From positions 2,604,001 through 2,668,000 of the forward strand of contig NZ_CP032487.1 of assembly GCF_004124235.1 (NCBI RefSeq): DNA of 64,000 nt. The letters run 5' to 3'. The notes under the pieces were generated by a model. It made no database searches, had not been told where the DNA came from, and was given only the letters and a program-made list of their open reading frames with translations. How positions within the stretch are numbered: the stretch's first letter is position 1; each line of letters starts with the position of its first letter. The position numbers were made by a program, and so were the translations under genes. This document shows positions 31,590-41,574 of the stretch, in pieces. Source of the stretch: Yersinia hibernica. GTDB taxonomy: Bacteria; Pseudomonadota; Gammaproteobacteria; Enterobacterales; Enterobacteriaceae.

Positions 31590-31730
31590 TTAGGAATGTT
31601 CTTTGCTATGGCCGGATTTGGAGATGATGTTAAACACCTCACCCAGCCCATAGATCAGGCCCAGAATCACTGCCATCACTACCGGTACCATGACCACAGC
31701 AAAAACCAGACTTTTCAATAGTTCTAACAT
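31590..31730 (-). CDS. acrZ: AcrAB-TolC accessory small protein AcrZ
   Basis: A 46-residue single-helix inner-membrane protein beginning [16 protein letters not shown] and continuing [15 protein letters not shown], nearly identical to E. coli AcrZ (49 residues). AcrZ binds AcrB and widens export of drugs such as chloramphenicol and tetracycline. The tail [10 protein letters not shown] differs from the E. coli tail. It sits between modA and modE as in E. coli. The frame is short, but conservation and context make it a real gene. Confidence 0.93.
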   Translation of the reverse strand: MLELLKSLVFAVVMVPVVMAVILGLIYGLGEVFNIISKSGHSKEHS

Positions 31731-31961
31731 GAATGCCTCTCATGACAAATAGAGCGATAACTCACGTTATCACAATAACCAATAGATATCATTCGCTGTA
31801 AGCTATATAAACAATGAATGAATCTATTAATTTTAACCCACACTAAAAGAATGTAACCTGCCAAACGTGCGGTTTGGGCCACGGCGCTACGCACTTGATG
31901 TTTATTGAAAATAAACCGATTTTTGGGCCACAATACCCATTTCCCGCTGGAGCAAGTCATC

Positions 31962-32753
31962 ATGCAGGCCGAAATCCTACTCACTTTAAAACTTCAGCAG
32001 CGATTGTTTGCCGATCCGCGACGAATTTCATTACTAAAACAAATACAAAATACAGGTTCTATCAGTCAGGGGGCGAAACTCGCCGGCATCAGCTATAAAA
32101 GCGCCTGGGATGCCATCAATGAAATGAATACGTTGGCTGAGGAAACTCTGGTCGAAAGAGCCACTGGCGGCAAAGGCGGCGGCGGGGCTTTTCTCACCCG
32201 CTACGGTGAGCGCTTAATTCAACTTTATGATTTACTTGCCCAAATTCAACAAAAAGCCTTCGATACACTGAAAGATGATTCAATGCCACTGGACAGTTTA
32301 TTAGCGGCAATTTCTCGTTTTTCACTGCAAACCAGTGCTCGCAATCAATTTTTCGGCACGGTGATTGAGCGCGACCACCAGCAAGTGCAACAACACGTCA
32401 ATATTCTTTTATCCGATGGGAAAACCCGGTTATCTGCGGCGATAACTCAACAAAGTGCCGACCGGCTACAACTTGCGGCGGGAAAAGAAGTGTTGGCGCT
32501 TATCAAAGCCCCGTGGATAAAGCTGGTCACCGAGCAGGCACTGGCTGGTGCTGCGGATAACTCTCTACCCGGTACGGTAAGCAGTATTGAGCCGGGCAAT
32601 GAACACAGTGAAGTTATTGTGACTCTCGCGGGCGGAGCCAGTCTCTGTTCCACACAGAATAACAACGAACTGCACAAACTAAATTTGCGTGTTGGCAGTG
32701 ATGTTATTGCCCAGTTCAATGCAGATAGAGTCATTATCGCCACACTTTGCTAA
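31962..32753 (+). CDS. modE: Molybdate-responsive regulator ModE
   Basis: A 263-residue dimeric regulator. The winged helix at about residues 1-115 contains ISLLKQIQNTGSISQGAKLAG and SYKSAWDAI. Two MOP molybdate-binding domains follow (about 125-190 and 197-262). With bound molybdate it represses modABC and activates molybdoenzyme genes. The start MQAEILLT has a GGAG ribosome site nine bases upstream; an ATG 57 bases earlier has none. Confidence 0.94.
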   Translation: MQAEILLTLKLQQRLFADPRRISLLKQIQNTGSISQGAKLAGISYKSAWDAINEMNTLAEETLVERATGGKGGGGAFLTRYGERLIQLYDLLAQIQQKAFDTLKDDSMPLDSLLAAISRFSLQTSARNQFFGTVIERDHQQVQQHVNILLSDGKTRLSAAITQQSADRLQLAAGKEVLALIKAPWIKLVTEQALAGAADNSLPGTVSSIEPGNEHSEVIVTLAGGASLCSTQNNNELHKLNLRVGSDVIAQFNADRVIIATLC

Positions 32754-32861
32754 ATAATTCAGATAAGTTATTCACAAGAGGCAAGGTATTTAGCTGTTGA
32801 CATTTTGCCCCGTTCCGCCTATCCCTACACTATTATTATGTTGCAGAATATGGGAAAAATG

Positions 32862-34370
32862 ATGTCTGAATTGCAAATATCGCAAGGTTGTTTTCGCCTG
32901 AGTGACACCCGGACACTCATTTTGCCGGCGCTAAATATTGCTGCCGGAGAGAACCAACAGGCGGGCGATAGCTGGGCATTTGTCGGCGCTAATGGCAGTG
33001 GTAAATCCTCGCTGGCCAAAGCGCTATCGGGTGAACTTACCCTGCTTAGCGGCACTCGGCAAAACCATTTTACACATATTGTGCGATTGTCTTTCGAGCA
33101 ACTGCAACAGTTAGTTAGCGAAGAATGGCAGCGTAATAACACTGATTTACTCAGTGCCGATGAAGATGATACCGGGCGCACGACGGCCGAAATCATTCAG
33201 GAGGAAGCCCGTGATCCGCGGCGTTGTCAGCATCTGGCCGAGCTATTTGGTATCAGCCACCTGCTCGCGCGCCGCTTTAAGTACCTTTCAACCGGTGAAA
33301 CCCGTAAGACATTATTGTGCCGCGCGCTGATGCCGCAACCGGACTTACTGATTCTGGATGAGCCCTTTGACGGCCTGGACGTCACGGCTCGTGCGCAGTT
33401 GGCCGCGATGTTGTCCACCCTGTCATCCCAAGGTGTCACACTGGTTTTGGTGCTTAACCGTTTCGATGATATTCCAGATTTTGTGCAACACATCGGCGTG
33501 CTGGCGGACTGCCAATTGACCCAGACTGGCCCGCGCCAACAGATCCTCGCACAAGCGCTGATTGCCCAACTGGCACACAGCGAAAAGCTGGGTGGCTTAT
33601 TATTGCCCGAAACCGAAAACCCACAGCAGCACCTCCAGTTACCGCAAGACAAGCCATTGATAGTATTGAATAATGGAGTGGTTGAATATAATGACCGCCC
33701 CATCTTGCATAACCTGAGTTGGCAAGTTAACCCCGGCGAACACTGGCAAATTATTGGCCAGAATGGGGCGGGGAAATCAACCTTACTCAGCCTGATTACC
33801 GGCGATCATCCGCAGGGCTACAGCAATGATTTAACCTTGTTTGGCCGCCGCCGTGGGAGCGGTGAAACTATCTGGGATATCAAGCGCCATATCGGGTATG
33901 TCAGCAGTAGCTTGCATTTGGACTACCGGGTGAGCACCAATCTGCGCACGGTGATTTTATCGGGCTTTTTCGATTCGATTGGTATTTATCAGGCCGTGTC
34001 AGACCGGCAGCAACAGCTTGCCGATCAATGGTTGGCCTTACTGGGGTTTTCCGCCGCGACAGCCGACCTGCCCTTTCACAGTTTATCCTGGGGGCAACAG
34101 CGCTTGGCATTGATAGCCAGGGCACTGGTAAAACACCCCGCGTTATTGATCCTCGATGAGCCACTACAGGGTTTAGACCCACTTAACCGATTGTTAGTAC
34201 GCCGTTTTATTGATGTGATGATCAATGAAGGTGAAACTCAATTGCTGTTTGTTTCTCACCATGCACAGGATGCGCCACAGTGCATTACCCACCGGCTGAC
34301 CTTTGTCCCTGATGGCGATATTTATCACTATCAGCAAGAGAAACTAGCCCGCACCATAGGTGCTGAATAG
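32862..34370 (+). CDS. modF: Tandem ABC ATPase ModF (PhrA)
   Basis: A 502-residue cytoplasmic protein with two ABC cassettes and no membrane partner in the operon. Cassette 1 has GANGSGKSS and a modified signature LSTGETRK; cassette 2 has GQNGAGKST and LSWGQQRLALIARAL. Walker B motifs LLILDEPFDGLD and LLILDEPLQGLD are intact. E. coli modF follows modE in the same way; its role in molybdate handling or photorepair is unclear. The start equates with E. coli MSSLQILQG; a longer frame lacks similarity. Confidence 0.9.
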   Translation: MSELQISQGCFRLSDTRTLILPALNIAAGENQQAGDSWAFVGANGSGKSSLAKALSGELTLLSGTRQNHFTHIVRLSFEQLQQLVSEEWQRNNTDLLSADEDDTGRTTAEIIQEEARDPRRCQHLAELFGISHLLARRFKYLSTGETRKTLLCRALMPQPDLLILDEPFDGLDVTARAQLAAMLSTLSSQGVTLVLVLNRFDDIPDFVQHIGVLADCQLTQTGPRQQILAQALIAQLAHSEKLGGLLLPETENPQQHLQLPQDKPLIVLNNGVVEYNDRPILHNLSWQVNPGEHWQIIGQNGAGKSTLLSLITGDHPQGYSNDLTLFGRRRGSGETIWDIKRHIGYVSSSLHLDYRVSTNLRTVILSGFFDSIGIYQAVSDRQQQLADQWLALLGFSAATADLPFHSLSWGQQRLALIARALVKHPALLILDEPLQGLDPLNRLLVRRFIDVMINEGETQLLFVSHHAQDAPQCITHRLTFVPDGDIYHYQQEKLARTIGAE

Positions 34371-34457
34371 CTATATTGTGGCATCTGGTTAAAAATAATG
34401 AGAGCCTTTCTCAACTGGCTTGAGTTTTATCTGCACTCGCCTATGCTACTATCCCCA

Positions 34458-34505
34458 CTGCCAGCGGTGACACATCCTGGCAGCGGATAATGATTTTGAT
34501 TATCC
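34458..34505 (+). repeat. Two tandem stem-loops before the CPBP gene
   Basis: CTGCCAG/CTGGCAG (34458-34483) and GGATAAT/ATTATCC (34485-34505) are perfect seven-base stems only one base apart, ending 41 bases before the start codon. Neither has a terminator T run, so they may be a leader structure. Confidence 0.5.
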
Positions 34506-34546
34506 GGTTTAGCCTATTTTAGGATTTAATAACAAAGGGATGAACT

Positions 34547-35365
34547 ATGTGGGGCATACTTGCTGCATCACTGCTTTTTTTATCAATTAACCGGGTCCTC
34601 TCCCTGTTTCTCTTGGCTTTATCTTTATCGATGGCCTTTTATCACGGTGTTTTGACCCTGCCGGCAGCTGGCTTCTTATTGCTAACGCTGATAGTTGCGC
34701 TGCTACTAACAAGATATCGTCAACAAAAATGGCTGGCTGCCGGGTTGGAGCTGCTCTTAGTGCTCGCCGCCATCGCATTATTCCTGCATCTGATCCCCGG
34801 TTTTAACAACCTAAAAGTGTTGGATAAAGTGGAAATCGGGCCACTCAGTGCCGCCTTTACTCTGTATTACAACCTTGATAAAGCACTGATACCCTTTATT
34901 TTACTCGCTTGCTTGCCAAGCTTGTTTGTCGCCAAAAAACATCTCCCCATGAGCCGACTCGGCTGGATAGGTCTGGTTGTCAGTATCCCGGCCTTATTAT
35001 TACTGGCAGTCGCCCTAGGCGGTCTGAAAGTGGAAATGCACACCCCGGCATGGATTGGCTCCTTTGTCATCGCCAATGTGTTTTTTGTCTGTCTGGCCGA
35101 AGAAGCGCTTTTCCGTGGTTATTTGCAGCAACGCCTGAGTCAGTGTCTTGGCAACTACCCGGCCCTGCTGCTCACCGCCCTGCTATTCGGGGCCGCACAC
35201 ATTGCTGGTGGCCCACTATTAATGGTGTTTGCCGCATTGGCTGGGGTTATTTATGGCCTGGCCTGGTTGTGGAGTGGCCGCCTATGGGTCGCCGTCGCAT
35301 TCCATTTCTGTTTGAATTTAATGCATTTATTGTTCTTTACCTATCCCATGTATGTGGCTCATTAA
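34547..35365 (+). CDS. CPBP-family intramembrane protease-like protein
   Basis: A 272-residue integral membrane protein with about eight hydrophobic segments. It bears the CPBP/Abi (Rce1-like) motifs: EEALFRGYLQ near residues 185-194, FGAAHIAGG near 218 and HFCLNL near 255. These carry the Glu and His residues used by Rce1-type glutamate or metal-dependent proteases. No substrate is known. It lies between modF and galE with its own spacer, so function cannot be deduced from neighbours. Relatives process prenylated or peptide substrates or act in bacteriocin self-immunity. Confidence 0.85.
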   Translation: MWGILAASLLFLSINRVLSLFLLALSLSMAFYHGVLTLPAAGFLLLTLIVALLLTRYRQQKWLAAGLELLLVLAAIALFLHLIPGFNNLKVLDKVEIGPLSAAFTLYYNLDKALIPFILLACLPSLFVAKKHLPMSRLGWIGLVVSIPALLLLAVALGGLKVEMHTPAWIGSFVIANVFFVCLAEEALFRGYLQQRLSQCLGNYPALLLTALLFGAAHIAGGPLLMVFAALAGVIYGLAWLWSGRLWVAVAFHFCLNLMHLLFFTYPMYVAH

Positions 35366-35428
35366 TCCTTAATGACCCAACTATACTCAACGCCATTGGC
35401 ATTGCCGGTCGCGAACAAGTGAACTCAT

Positions 35429-35460
35429 CCCGAGTCACTGGCTCACGTCAGTGACTCGGG
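35429..35460 (+). terminator. Strong stem-loop after the CPBP gene
   Basis: CCCGAGTCACTG and CAGTGACTCGGG form a perfect 12-base stem with an eight-base loop. No T run follows, so it may stabilise the 3' end or end transcription weakly. Confidence 0.6.
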
Positions 35461-35643
35461 TACATCAGAACCGCTTACCAGGCCGAGGATGCCACCAGCA
35501 GGACATTCCTGCTAAATTGATGGATGAGAACGCTACCACTCGGGTTATCTTTGTTAGGCCCGAGATTTTTGTGTTTTTTGGCCTATCCTTAGCTATTCCC
35601 CTGTCTTTATGCCCCCACAGAGATTAAGCTAGCATAAAATTAA

Positions 35644-35659
35644 ATGTAAACGATTCCAT
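35644..35659. promoter_or_regulatory. GalR/GalS operator candidate
   Basis: ATGTAAACGATTCCAT fits the gal operator pattern GTGTAANCGNTTNCAC at its core CG and both TGnAA arms. It lies 77 bases before galE, where a gal repressor would act. Confidence 0.65.
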
Positions 35660-35735
35660 TATTGAGCGCAGATCACCTTTTCTCACATAATGGCGTGCTA
35701 TCTTTCTTAGACGAAAGTCATTCGAGGAGTCTTTT

Positions 35736-36752
35736 ATGTACGTACTGGTAACAGGTGGTAGCGGTTACATTGGTAGCCATACCTGTGTGCAACTGATTGA
35801 AGCTGGCTATAAACCGGTGATCCTCGATAATCTTTGCAACAGTAAATCCAGTGTAGTGGCACGAATACATCAATTAACCGGCTACACACCTGAGCTTTAT
35901 CAGGGAGATATCCGTGACCGCGCGCTGCTCGATAACATATTCGCCGCTCATGCCATTCATGCTGTCATTCATTTTGCCGGCCTAAAAGCCGTTGGCGAAT
36001 CAGTCACTAAGCCATTGGAATATTACAATAATAATGTTTTCGGCACCTTAGTCTTGCTGGAAGCAATGCGCGCCGCCCAAGTCAAAAACTTTATTTTCAG
36101 TTCCTCAGCCACGGTTTATGGTGACCAGCCACAAATTCCTTATGTTGAAAGTTTCCCAACCGGCTTACCCTCAAGCCCCTATGGCCGCAGCAAATTGATG
36201 GTCGAGCAAATTTTGCAAGATGTGCAACTGGCTGACCCACAATGGAATATGACTATTCTGCGCTATTTCAACCCGGTTGGTGCTCATCCATCAGGGCTGA
36301 TGGGGGAAGACCCGCAGGGTATCCCAAATAATTTGATGCCGTTTATTGCACAAGTTGCCGTCGGCCGCCGTGAATCTCTCGCCATCTTTGGCCATGACTA
36401 CCCCACTGCGGATGGCACTGGGGTGCGCGATTATATTCATGTGGTCGACTTGGCGGATGGGCATGTCGCGGCCATGAAAAAACTGCACAATCAGCCCGGG
36501 GCGCATATTTTCAATTTAGGTGCGGGTGTCGGCCACAGTGTTTTACAAGTGGTCGAGGCATTCAGTAAAGCTTGCGGTAAGCCGCTGGCCTACCATTTTG
36601 CCCCACGGCGTGAGGGTGACCTTCCGGCTTATTGGGCTGACCCCACCAAGGCCGCAGAGCAGTTGGGCTGGCGTGTCAGCCGCTCATTGGATGAAATGGC
36701 GGCGGATACCTGGCGCTGGCAATCACATAATCCTCAGGGCTATCCCGATTAA
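35736..36752 (+). CDS. galE: UDP-glucose 4-epimerase GalE
   Basis: A 338-residue short-chain dehydrogenase that interconverts UDP-galactose and UDP-glucose with bound NAD. The Rossmann loop GGSGYIGSHTC lies at residues 7-17; SSSATVYG and the catalytic YGRSK tetrad segment follow near 124 and 149. It opens the galETKM operon, which runs the Leloir pathway and also supplies UDP-galactose for surface glycans. Confidence 0.97.
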   Translation: MYVLVTGGSGYIGSHTCVQLIEAGYKPVILDNLCNSKSSVVARIHQLTGYTPELYQGDIRDRALLDNIFAAHAIHAVIHFAGLKAVGESVTKPLEYYNNNVFGTLVLLEAMRAAQVKNFIFSSSATVYGDQPQIPYVESFPTGLPSSPYGRSKLMVEQILQDVQLADPQWNMTILRYFNPVGAHPSGLMGEDPQGIPNNLMPFIAQVAVGRRESLAIFGHDYPTADGTGVRDYIHVVDLADGHVAAMKKLHNQPGAHIFNLGAGVGHSVLQVVEAFSKACGKPLAYHFAPRREGDLPAYWADPTKAAEQLGWRVSRSLDEMAADTWRWQSHNPQGYPD

Positions 36753-36761
36753 GGTATTATC

Positions 36762-37811
36762 ATGACTGATTTTAACCCTGTGGATCATCCACACCGTAGA
36801 TATAACCCATTGAGTGACCAGTGGGTATTAGTCTCGCCTCACCGAGCCAAACGCCCCTGGCAAGGTCAGCAAGAAGCCCCGGCAACAGAGAGTTTACCGG
36901 CGCATGACCCTGATTGCTTCTTATGCCCCGGTAATACCCGGGTGACCGGTGATATCAACCCTGACTACCCGTCAACCTACGTGTTTACCAATGACTTTGC
37001 CGCACTGATGCCCGACACCCCCGAGGCACCGCACAGTCATGATCCATTGATGCGCAGCCAAAGTGCGCGCGGCACCAGCCGGGTCATTTGCTTCTCGCCA
37101 GATCACAGCAAAACCTTGCCACAGCTGACACTGCCCGCACTGGAGGATGTCATCCAAACCTGGCAACAGCAAAGTGCCGAGTTGGGTAAAATTTACCCCT
37201 GGGTGCAAGTGTTTGAGAATAAAGGCGCGGCCATGGGGTGCTCGAACCCGCATCCGCATGGCCAAATTTGGGCCAACAGCTTCCTGCCAAATGAAGTGGC
37301 GCGGGAAGACCACCGGCAAAAACACTATTTTCTGCAGCATCAATCACCTATGTTGCTTGATTATGCCCAGCGAGAGTGCCGCGATGGCAGTCGAACCGTG
37401 GTTGAAACCGAGCATTGGTTGGCGGTAGTGCCTTATTGGGCGGCGTGGCCGTTTGAAACCTTGCTGCTACCCAAAGCCCATATTCTGCGCTTAGCAGACT
37501 TATCGAATGAACAACGCAGCGATTTGGCGATTGCTTTGAAAAAACTCACCAGCCGTTACGACAATTTATTCTCCTGCTCTTTCCCTTATTCCATGGGATG
37601 GCACGGCGCACCTTATAACACCGATGACCACACGCATTGGCAGTTACATGCCCATTTTTACCCGCCACTACTGCGCTCGGCCTCAGTGCGTAAATTTATG
37701 GTGGGTTATGAAATGCTGGCCGAAACCCAGCGCGACCTTACAGCAGAACAGGCGGCTGAACACCTGCGGGCAGTCAGTGATGTTCATTATCGCGAAGCCG
37801 GAGTCAAATAA
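36762..37811 (+). CDS. galT: Galactose-1-phosphate uridylyltransferase GalT
   Basis: A 349-residue HIT-superfamily enzyme that exchanges UMP between UDP-glucose and galactose-1-phosphate. The active-site HPHGQIWA lies near residue 164, preceded by CSNP. A CFLCPGN zinc-site segment lies near residue 51. It follows galE by nine bases and overlaps galK by one base. Confidence 0.96.
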   Translation: MTDFNPVDHPHRRYNPLSDQWVLVSPHRAKRPWQGQQEAPATESLPAHDPDCFLCPGNTRVTGDINPDYPSTYVFTNDFAALMPDTPEAPHSHDPLMRSQSARGTSRVICFSPDHSKTLPQLTLPALEDVIQTWQQQSAELGKIYPWVQVFENKGAAMGCSNPHPHGQIWANSFLPNEVAREDHRQKHYFLQHQSPMLLDYAQRECRDGSRTVVETEHWLAVVPYWAAWPFETLLLPKAHILRLADLSNEQRSDLAIALKKLTSRYDNLFSCSFPYSMGWHGAPYNTDDHTHWQLHAHFYPPLLRSASVRKFMVGYEMLAETQRDLTAEQAAEHLRAVSDVHYREAGVK

Positions 37812-38962
37812 TGAATTTAAAACAGCATACCCAGGCCATTTTTCGCCAACAATTTAGCCATGAGCCTGATATCACAATTAAAGCCCCAGGCCGCGTTAAT
37901 CTGATTGGCGAACATACCGATTATAATGATGGTTTTGTGCTGCCCTGCGCCATTGATTACGAAACAGTCATCAGTGGCGGCAAACGCGATGATCGCCAGA
38001 TTCGTGTCATAGCTGCTGATTATGAAAATCAGCAAGATATTTTCTCTCTTGATGAGCCAATTGTTCCGCATGCGCAATATCGTTGGGCTGATTATGTGCG
38101 CGGTGTCGTCAAACATTTGCAACTGCGCCATGCTGATTTTGGCGGCGCTGACTTAGTTATCAGCGGTAATGTGCCTCAAGGTGCCGGCCTGAGCTCATCG
38201 GCATCTTTAGAGGTGGCGGTGGGTCAGGCGCTACAATCACTGTATCAATTGCCGCTCAGTGGGGTGGAGTTGGCGCTCAATGGGCAAGAAGCCGAGAACC
38301 AGTTTGTCGGCTGTAACTGCGGCATTATGGACCAGTTGATTTCAGCGCTGGGCGAGCAAGATCACGCGCTGCTGATCGATTGCCGCACCCTTGAAACTCG
38401 CGCCGTCCCGCTGCCCGACAACGTGGCGGTGGTCATTATCAACTCCAATGTGAAGCGCGGTTTGGTTGACAGCGAATACAACACTCGCCGCCAGCAATGT
38501 GAAACCGCCGCGCGCTTCTTTGGTGTCAAAGCCTTACGCGATGTGGATCCTGACCTGTTCTTCTCCATTCAGGATGAGTTAGACCCGGTGGTGGCAAAAC
38601 GGGCTCGCCATGTTATTAGCGAAAATGAACGCACTCTGGCCGCAGCAGATGCATTGGCTGCGGGCAATCTGAAATTGATGGGGCAATTGATGCACGAGTC
38701 TCATATTTCGATGCGTGATGATTTCGAGATCACAGTTCCGCCGATCGACAGCCTGGTGGATATTGTGAAATCCGTTATTGGGGAGCAAGGTGGTGTTCGT
38801 ATGACTGGCGGCGGTTTTGGCGGCTGTATTGTCGCGCTGATGCCCAATTCGCTCGTCGAGCAAGTTCGTGCGGCTGTGGCGCAGGAATATCCCGCTTACA
38901 GCGGCGGCAGAACGGAAACCTTCTACGTTTGTCAGGCTTCACAAGGAGCGGGTTTATGCTAA
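37811..38962 (+). CDS. galK: Galactokinase GalK
   Basis: A 383-residue GHMP kinase that phosphorylates galactose at C1. The galactokinase signature [19 protein letters not shown] is near residue 28, the ATP loop [15 protein letters not shown] near 122, and [11 protein letters not shown] near 336. The start overlaps the galT stop in TAATG. Confidence 0.97.
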   Translation: MNLKQHTQAIFRQQFSHEPDITIKAPGRVNLIGEHTDYNDGFVLPCAIDYETVISGGKRDDRQIRVIAADYENQQDIFSLDEPIVPHAQYRWADYVRGVVKHLQLRHADFGGADLVISGNVPQGAGLSSSASLEVAVGQALQSLYQLPLSGVELALNGQEAENQFVGCNCGIMDQLISALGEQDHALLIDCRTLETRAVPLPDNVAVVIINSNVKRGLVDSEYNTRRQQCETAARFFGVKALRDVDPDLFFSIQDELDPVVAKRARHVISENERTLAAADALAAGNLKLMGQLMHESHISMRDDFEITVPPIDSLVDIVKSVIGEQGGVRMTGGGFGGCIVALMPNSLVEQVRAAVAQEYPAYSGGRTETFYVCQASQGAGLC

Positions 38963-40020
38963 AAAACGACGCTGCACCACCCAGCAGTGTTGACCAGCTA
39001 GCACCGGATGGTCATCCCTTTGAATTGACCGAGTTACATAATAGCGCCGGCATGCGTGTAACTCTGATGGATTGGGGTGCCACCTGGTTGTCGGCGATAT
39101 TGCCACTTAGCGGCGGGGAGAAACGCGAACTGCTACTGGGCTGTCAGACCCCTGCTGACTATCTGCATCAGGCCGCTTACCTCGGGGCAACTGTGGGCCG
39201 CTACGCCAACCGCATTGCCAACGCGCAAATTACAATTGAGGGGGAAACCCTTCATTTGCTAGCGAATCAAGGCGATAACCAGCTACACGGTGGCCCAGAG
39301 GGGTTCCATGCCCGGCGCTGGCAAAAAGTTAAACAGGATGAAAAACAGGTTACTTATCAACTGCATTCTCCAGATGGAGATCAGGGCTTCCCGGGCAATT
39401 TGACTGCTGAAGTCCAATATCTGTTGACCGAAGATAATCGCGTGGAAATTCACTATCAGGCCCAGGTCGATAAAACTTGCCCCGTTAACCTGACCAACCA
39501 TGCTTACTTCAATCTCGATGGTGATGACCGTGATGTGCGCGCGCATTGCTTGCAGTTGTTTGCCGACCGCTACTTACCCGTTGATAGTGATGGGATCCCC
39601 ACCGGCGGGCTAGAAAGTGTTGAAAAAACCGGCATGGATTTTCGTCAAGCAAAAACACTGGCACGTGACTTTTTACAAGACCGTTGTCAGCAGCGGGTTA
39701 AAGGCTATGACCATGCCTATTTGCTGCATCGTACTTGTGGTGCCACCGAAAGCCCGGCGGCTCATCTGTGGTCATCTGATAATCGGGTGAAAATGAGCGT
39801 TTACACCACAGCACCGGCATTACAGCTCTATAGCGGTAACTTTCTGGCCGGAACGCCCTCGCGCAAAGGGGGAACTTATGCCAGTTATACCGGGGTCGCA
39901 CTGGAAAGTGAATTCCTGCCTGATAGCCCTAACCACCCGGAATGGCCACAACCTGATTGCTGGCTAAAACCGGGGAAAGTCTACCGCGCCACCACCGTTT
40001 ATCATTTTATCGCGCTATAA
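38956..40020 (+). CDS. galM: Aldose 1-epimerase (mutarotase) GalM
   Basis: A 354-residue enzyme that interconverts alpha- and beta-galactose for GalK. Landmarks are [24 protein letters not shown] with a catalytic His, [12 protein letters not shown] with the second His, and the Glu in [13 protein letters not shown]. The ATG at 38956 with AAGGAG upstream overlaps galK by seven bases. Confidence 0.94.
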   Translation: MLKNDAAPPSSVDQLAPDGHPFELTELHNSAGMRVTLMDWGATWLSAILPLSGGEKRELLLGCQTPADYLHQAAYLGATVGRYANRIANAQITIEGETLHLLANQGDNQLHGGPEGFHARRWQKVKQDEKQVTYQLHSPDGDQGFPGNLTAEVQYLLTEDNRVEIHYQAQVDKTCPVNLTNHAYFNLDGDDRDVRAHCLQLFADRYLPVDSDGIPTGGLESVEKTGMDFRQAKTLARDFLQDRCQQRVKGYDHAYLLHRTCGATESPAAHLWSSDNRVKMSVYTTAPALQLYSGNFLAGTPSRKGGTYASYTGVALESEFLPDSPNHPEWPQPDCWLKPGKVYRATTVYHFIAL

Positions 40021-40021
40021 C

Positions 40022-40047
40022 AGCATTGCCGCTCCGGCGGCAGTGCT
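40022..40047 (+). terminator. Stem-loop after galM
   Basis: An 11-base stem AGCATTGCCGC/GCGGCAGTGCT with a TCCG tetraloop and one G-T pair begins right after the galM stop. There is no long T run, so it may be a transcript-end stabiliser. Confidence 0.6.
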
Positions 40048-40186
40048 AATGGCATAAGATATAACCGAAACTACCTTTATTGATAAACAGCATCTACGCT
40101 TAACAGCATCTGTTAGGCAACTATATTGACGCCGCGCAGAATCCAATTTTCCTTATATAAACAGTGCCTCAATACAGGGAACTCAT

Positions 40187-40522
40187 ATGCGTCTAACTAC
40201 CTTATGGCTATTTTCAGCCGGATTACTGCTCAGCGCAAACGTCATGGCGGCCAATACCGCCAAAACACCGTCACCGGCTCAGGCCGCGCAACAGAAAAAA
40301 ATGACCGACTGTAATCAGCAGGCCAGTACTCAATCCCTGAAAGGCGATGAACGCAAGAAATTCATGAGCCAATGTTTGAAAACACAGGCTCATCCTGATG
40401 AAAAAGCTCTCACGCCACAACAGCAAAAAATGAAAAGTTGCAATGCAGAAGCGGCCACCAAAGAGTTAAAAGGTGATGAGCGCAAAACCTTTATGAGCAC
40501 TTGTTTGAAAAAAGCAGCCTAA
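40187..40522 (+). CDS. psiF: PsiF-repeat periplasmic protein
   Basis: A 111-residue secreted protein with a signal peptide ending NVMA (about residue 21) and two PsiF repeats: KKMTDCNQQASTQSLKGDERKKFMSQCLK and its copy at residues 83-108. Each repeat has two Cys residues. E. coli PsiF is phosphate-starvation induced with unknown function. No obvious Pho box was assigned in the short leader. Confidence 0.88.
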   Translation: MRLTTLWLFSAGLLLSANVMAANTAKTPSPAQAAQQKKMTDCNQQASTQSLKGDERKKFMSQCLKTQAHPDEKALTPQQQKMKSCNAEAATKELKGDERKTFMSTCLKKAA

Positions 40523-40550
40523 CGCCCTCTTCAATTCCTTTCATCCCCAT

Positions 40551-40593
40551 AGTCCTTGAGGTCGCAGTGATTACTCGTGCAACTTCAAGGACT
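40551..40593. repeat. Long inverted repeat after psiF
   Basis: AGTCCTTGAGGT and ACTTCAAGGACT pair as nine perfect outer bases plus inner matches around a 19-base centre, 28 bases past the psiF stop. It may terminate psiF or be a short mobile repeat end. Confidence 0.55.
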
Positions 40594-40697
40594 AAATTCA
40601 TTTAGTCGAATCGATTCGACATCTGGCCTTACACTAACGCAAAAAATTGGCTATGGTTAAACACAAACGATTGCTGTCAGTGGCAATCCAGCAATAT

Positions 40698-40716
40698 AAT
40701 GATAATAGTTATCATT
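40698..40716. promoter_or_regulatory. Fur box before gpmA
   Basis: The 19-base AATGATAATAGTTATCATT is a perfect palindrome (8-3-8) and close to the Fur consensus GATAATGATAATCATTATC. E. coli gpmA is also iron-regulated by Fur. Confidence 0.85.
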
Positions 40717-40747
40717 GAATAAATTAGTCATCTGAGGAGTTTGAACT

Positions 40748-41500
40748 ATGGCAGTAACAAAGCTGGTTCTGGTACGTCACGGCGAAAGTCAATGGAACAA
40801 CGAAAACCGCTTCACCGGTTGGTATGACGTTGATTTATCTGAAAAAGGCCGCACCGAAGCAAAAGCAGCGGGCAAGCTGTTGAAAGACGAAGGTTTTACT
40901 TTTGATTTCGCCTACACCTCAGTATTAAAACGCGCTATCCACACCTTATGGAGCATCCTGGACGAATTGGATCAAGCTTGGCTGCCAACGGAAAAAACCT
41001 GGAAGCTAAACGAACGTCATTACGGCGCACTGCAAGGTCTGGATAAGTCAGAAACTGCGGCTAAATATGGTGATGATCAAGTTAAATTGTGGCGTCGTGG
41101 TTTTGCTATCACCCCGCCGGCGCTGGATAAAAGTGATGAGCGCTTCCCAGGCCATGACCCACGTTATGCAAAATTAACGGATGCTGAGCTGCCAACCACT
41201 GAAAGTCTGGCTCTGACTATCGAGCGCGTTATCCCTTACTGGGAAGAAGTTATCAAGCCACGTATTGCCAGCGGTGAGCGCGTCATTATCGCCGCCCACG
41301 GTAACTCGCTGCGCGCACTGGTTAAATATCTGGATAACCTGAACGAAGACGAAATCCTTGAGTTGAACATCCCAACTGGCGTGCCATTGGTGTATGAGTT
41401 TGATGAAAACTTCAAACCAATCAAACACTACTATCTGGGTAATGCTGATGAAATCGCGGCGAAAGCAGCAGCGGTGGCTAATCAGGGTAAAGCCAAGTAA
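40748..41500 (+). CDS. gpmA: 2,3-bisphosphoglycerate-dependent phosphoglycerate mutase GpmA
   Basis: A 250-residue cofactor-dependent mutase that interconverts 3- and 2-phosphoglycerate in glycolysis. [10 protein letters not shown] with the phospho-accepting His is at residues 8-17; [10 protein letters not shown] lies near 89 and [10 protein letters not shown] near 183. An upstream Fur box suggests that the enzyme is reduced when iron is plentiful. A GAGG ribosome site precedes the ATG. Confidence 0.97.
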   Translation: MAVTKLVLVRHGESQWNNENRFTGWYDVDLSEKGRTEAKAAGKLLKDEGFTFDFAYTSVLKRAIHTLWSILDELDQAWLPTEKTWKLNERHYGALQGLDKSETAAKYGDDQVKLWRRGFAITPPALDKSDERFPGHDPRYAKLTDAELPTTESLALTIERVIPYWEEVIKPRIASGERVIIAAHGNSLRALVKYLDNLNEDEILELNIPTGVPLVYEFDENFKPIKHYYLGNADEIAAKAAAVANQGKAK

Positions 41501-41520
41501 TCATTCTTGATTAAACCATT

Positions 41521-41558
41521 AAAAAACCCCCGCGCATCTGAAATGGCGGGGGTTTTTA
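41521..41558. terminator. Bidirectional terminator between gpmA and aroG
   Basis: AAAAAACCCCCGC pairs with GCGGGGGTTTTT around a 12-base loop, with A and T runs on the two sides, in the gap between these convergent genes. Confidence 0.92.
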
Positions 41559-41574
41559 TTGGTCTATACACAAA

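Larger units (their letters stand above)
35366..35735. promoter_or_regulatory. galE upstream region with hairpin and operator
   Basis: A 370-base gap with no gene. It contains a perfect 12-base stem-loop (35429-35460) 63 bases beyond the CPBP stop, a GalR/GalS-like operator (35644-35659), and a possible promoter TTGAGC (35662-35667) with CATAAT (35686-35691). An AGGAG ribosome site precedes galE. Confidence 0.55.
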
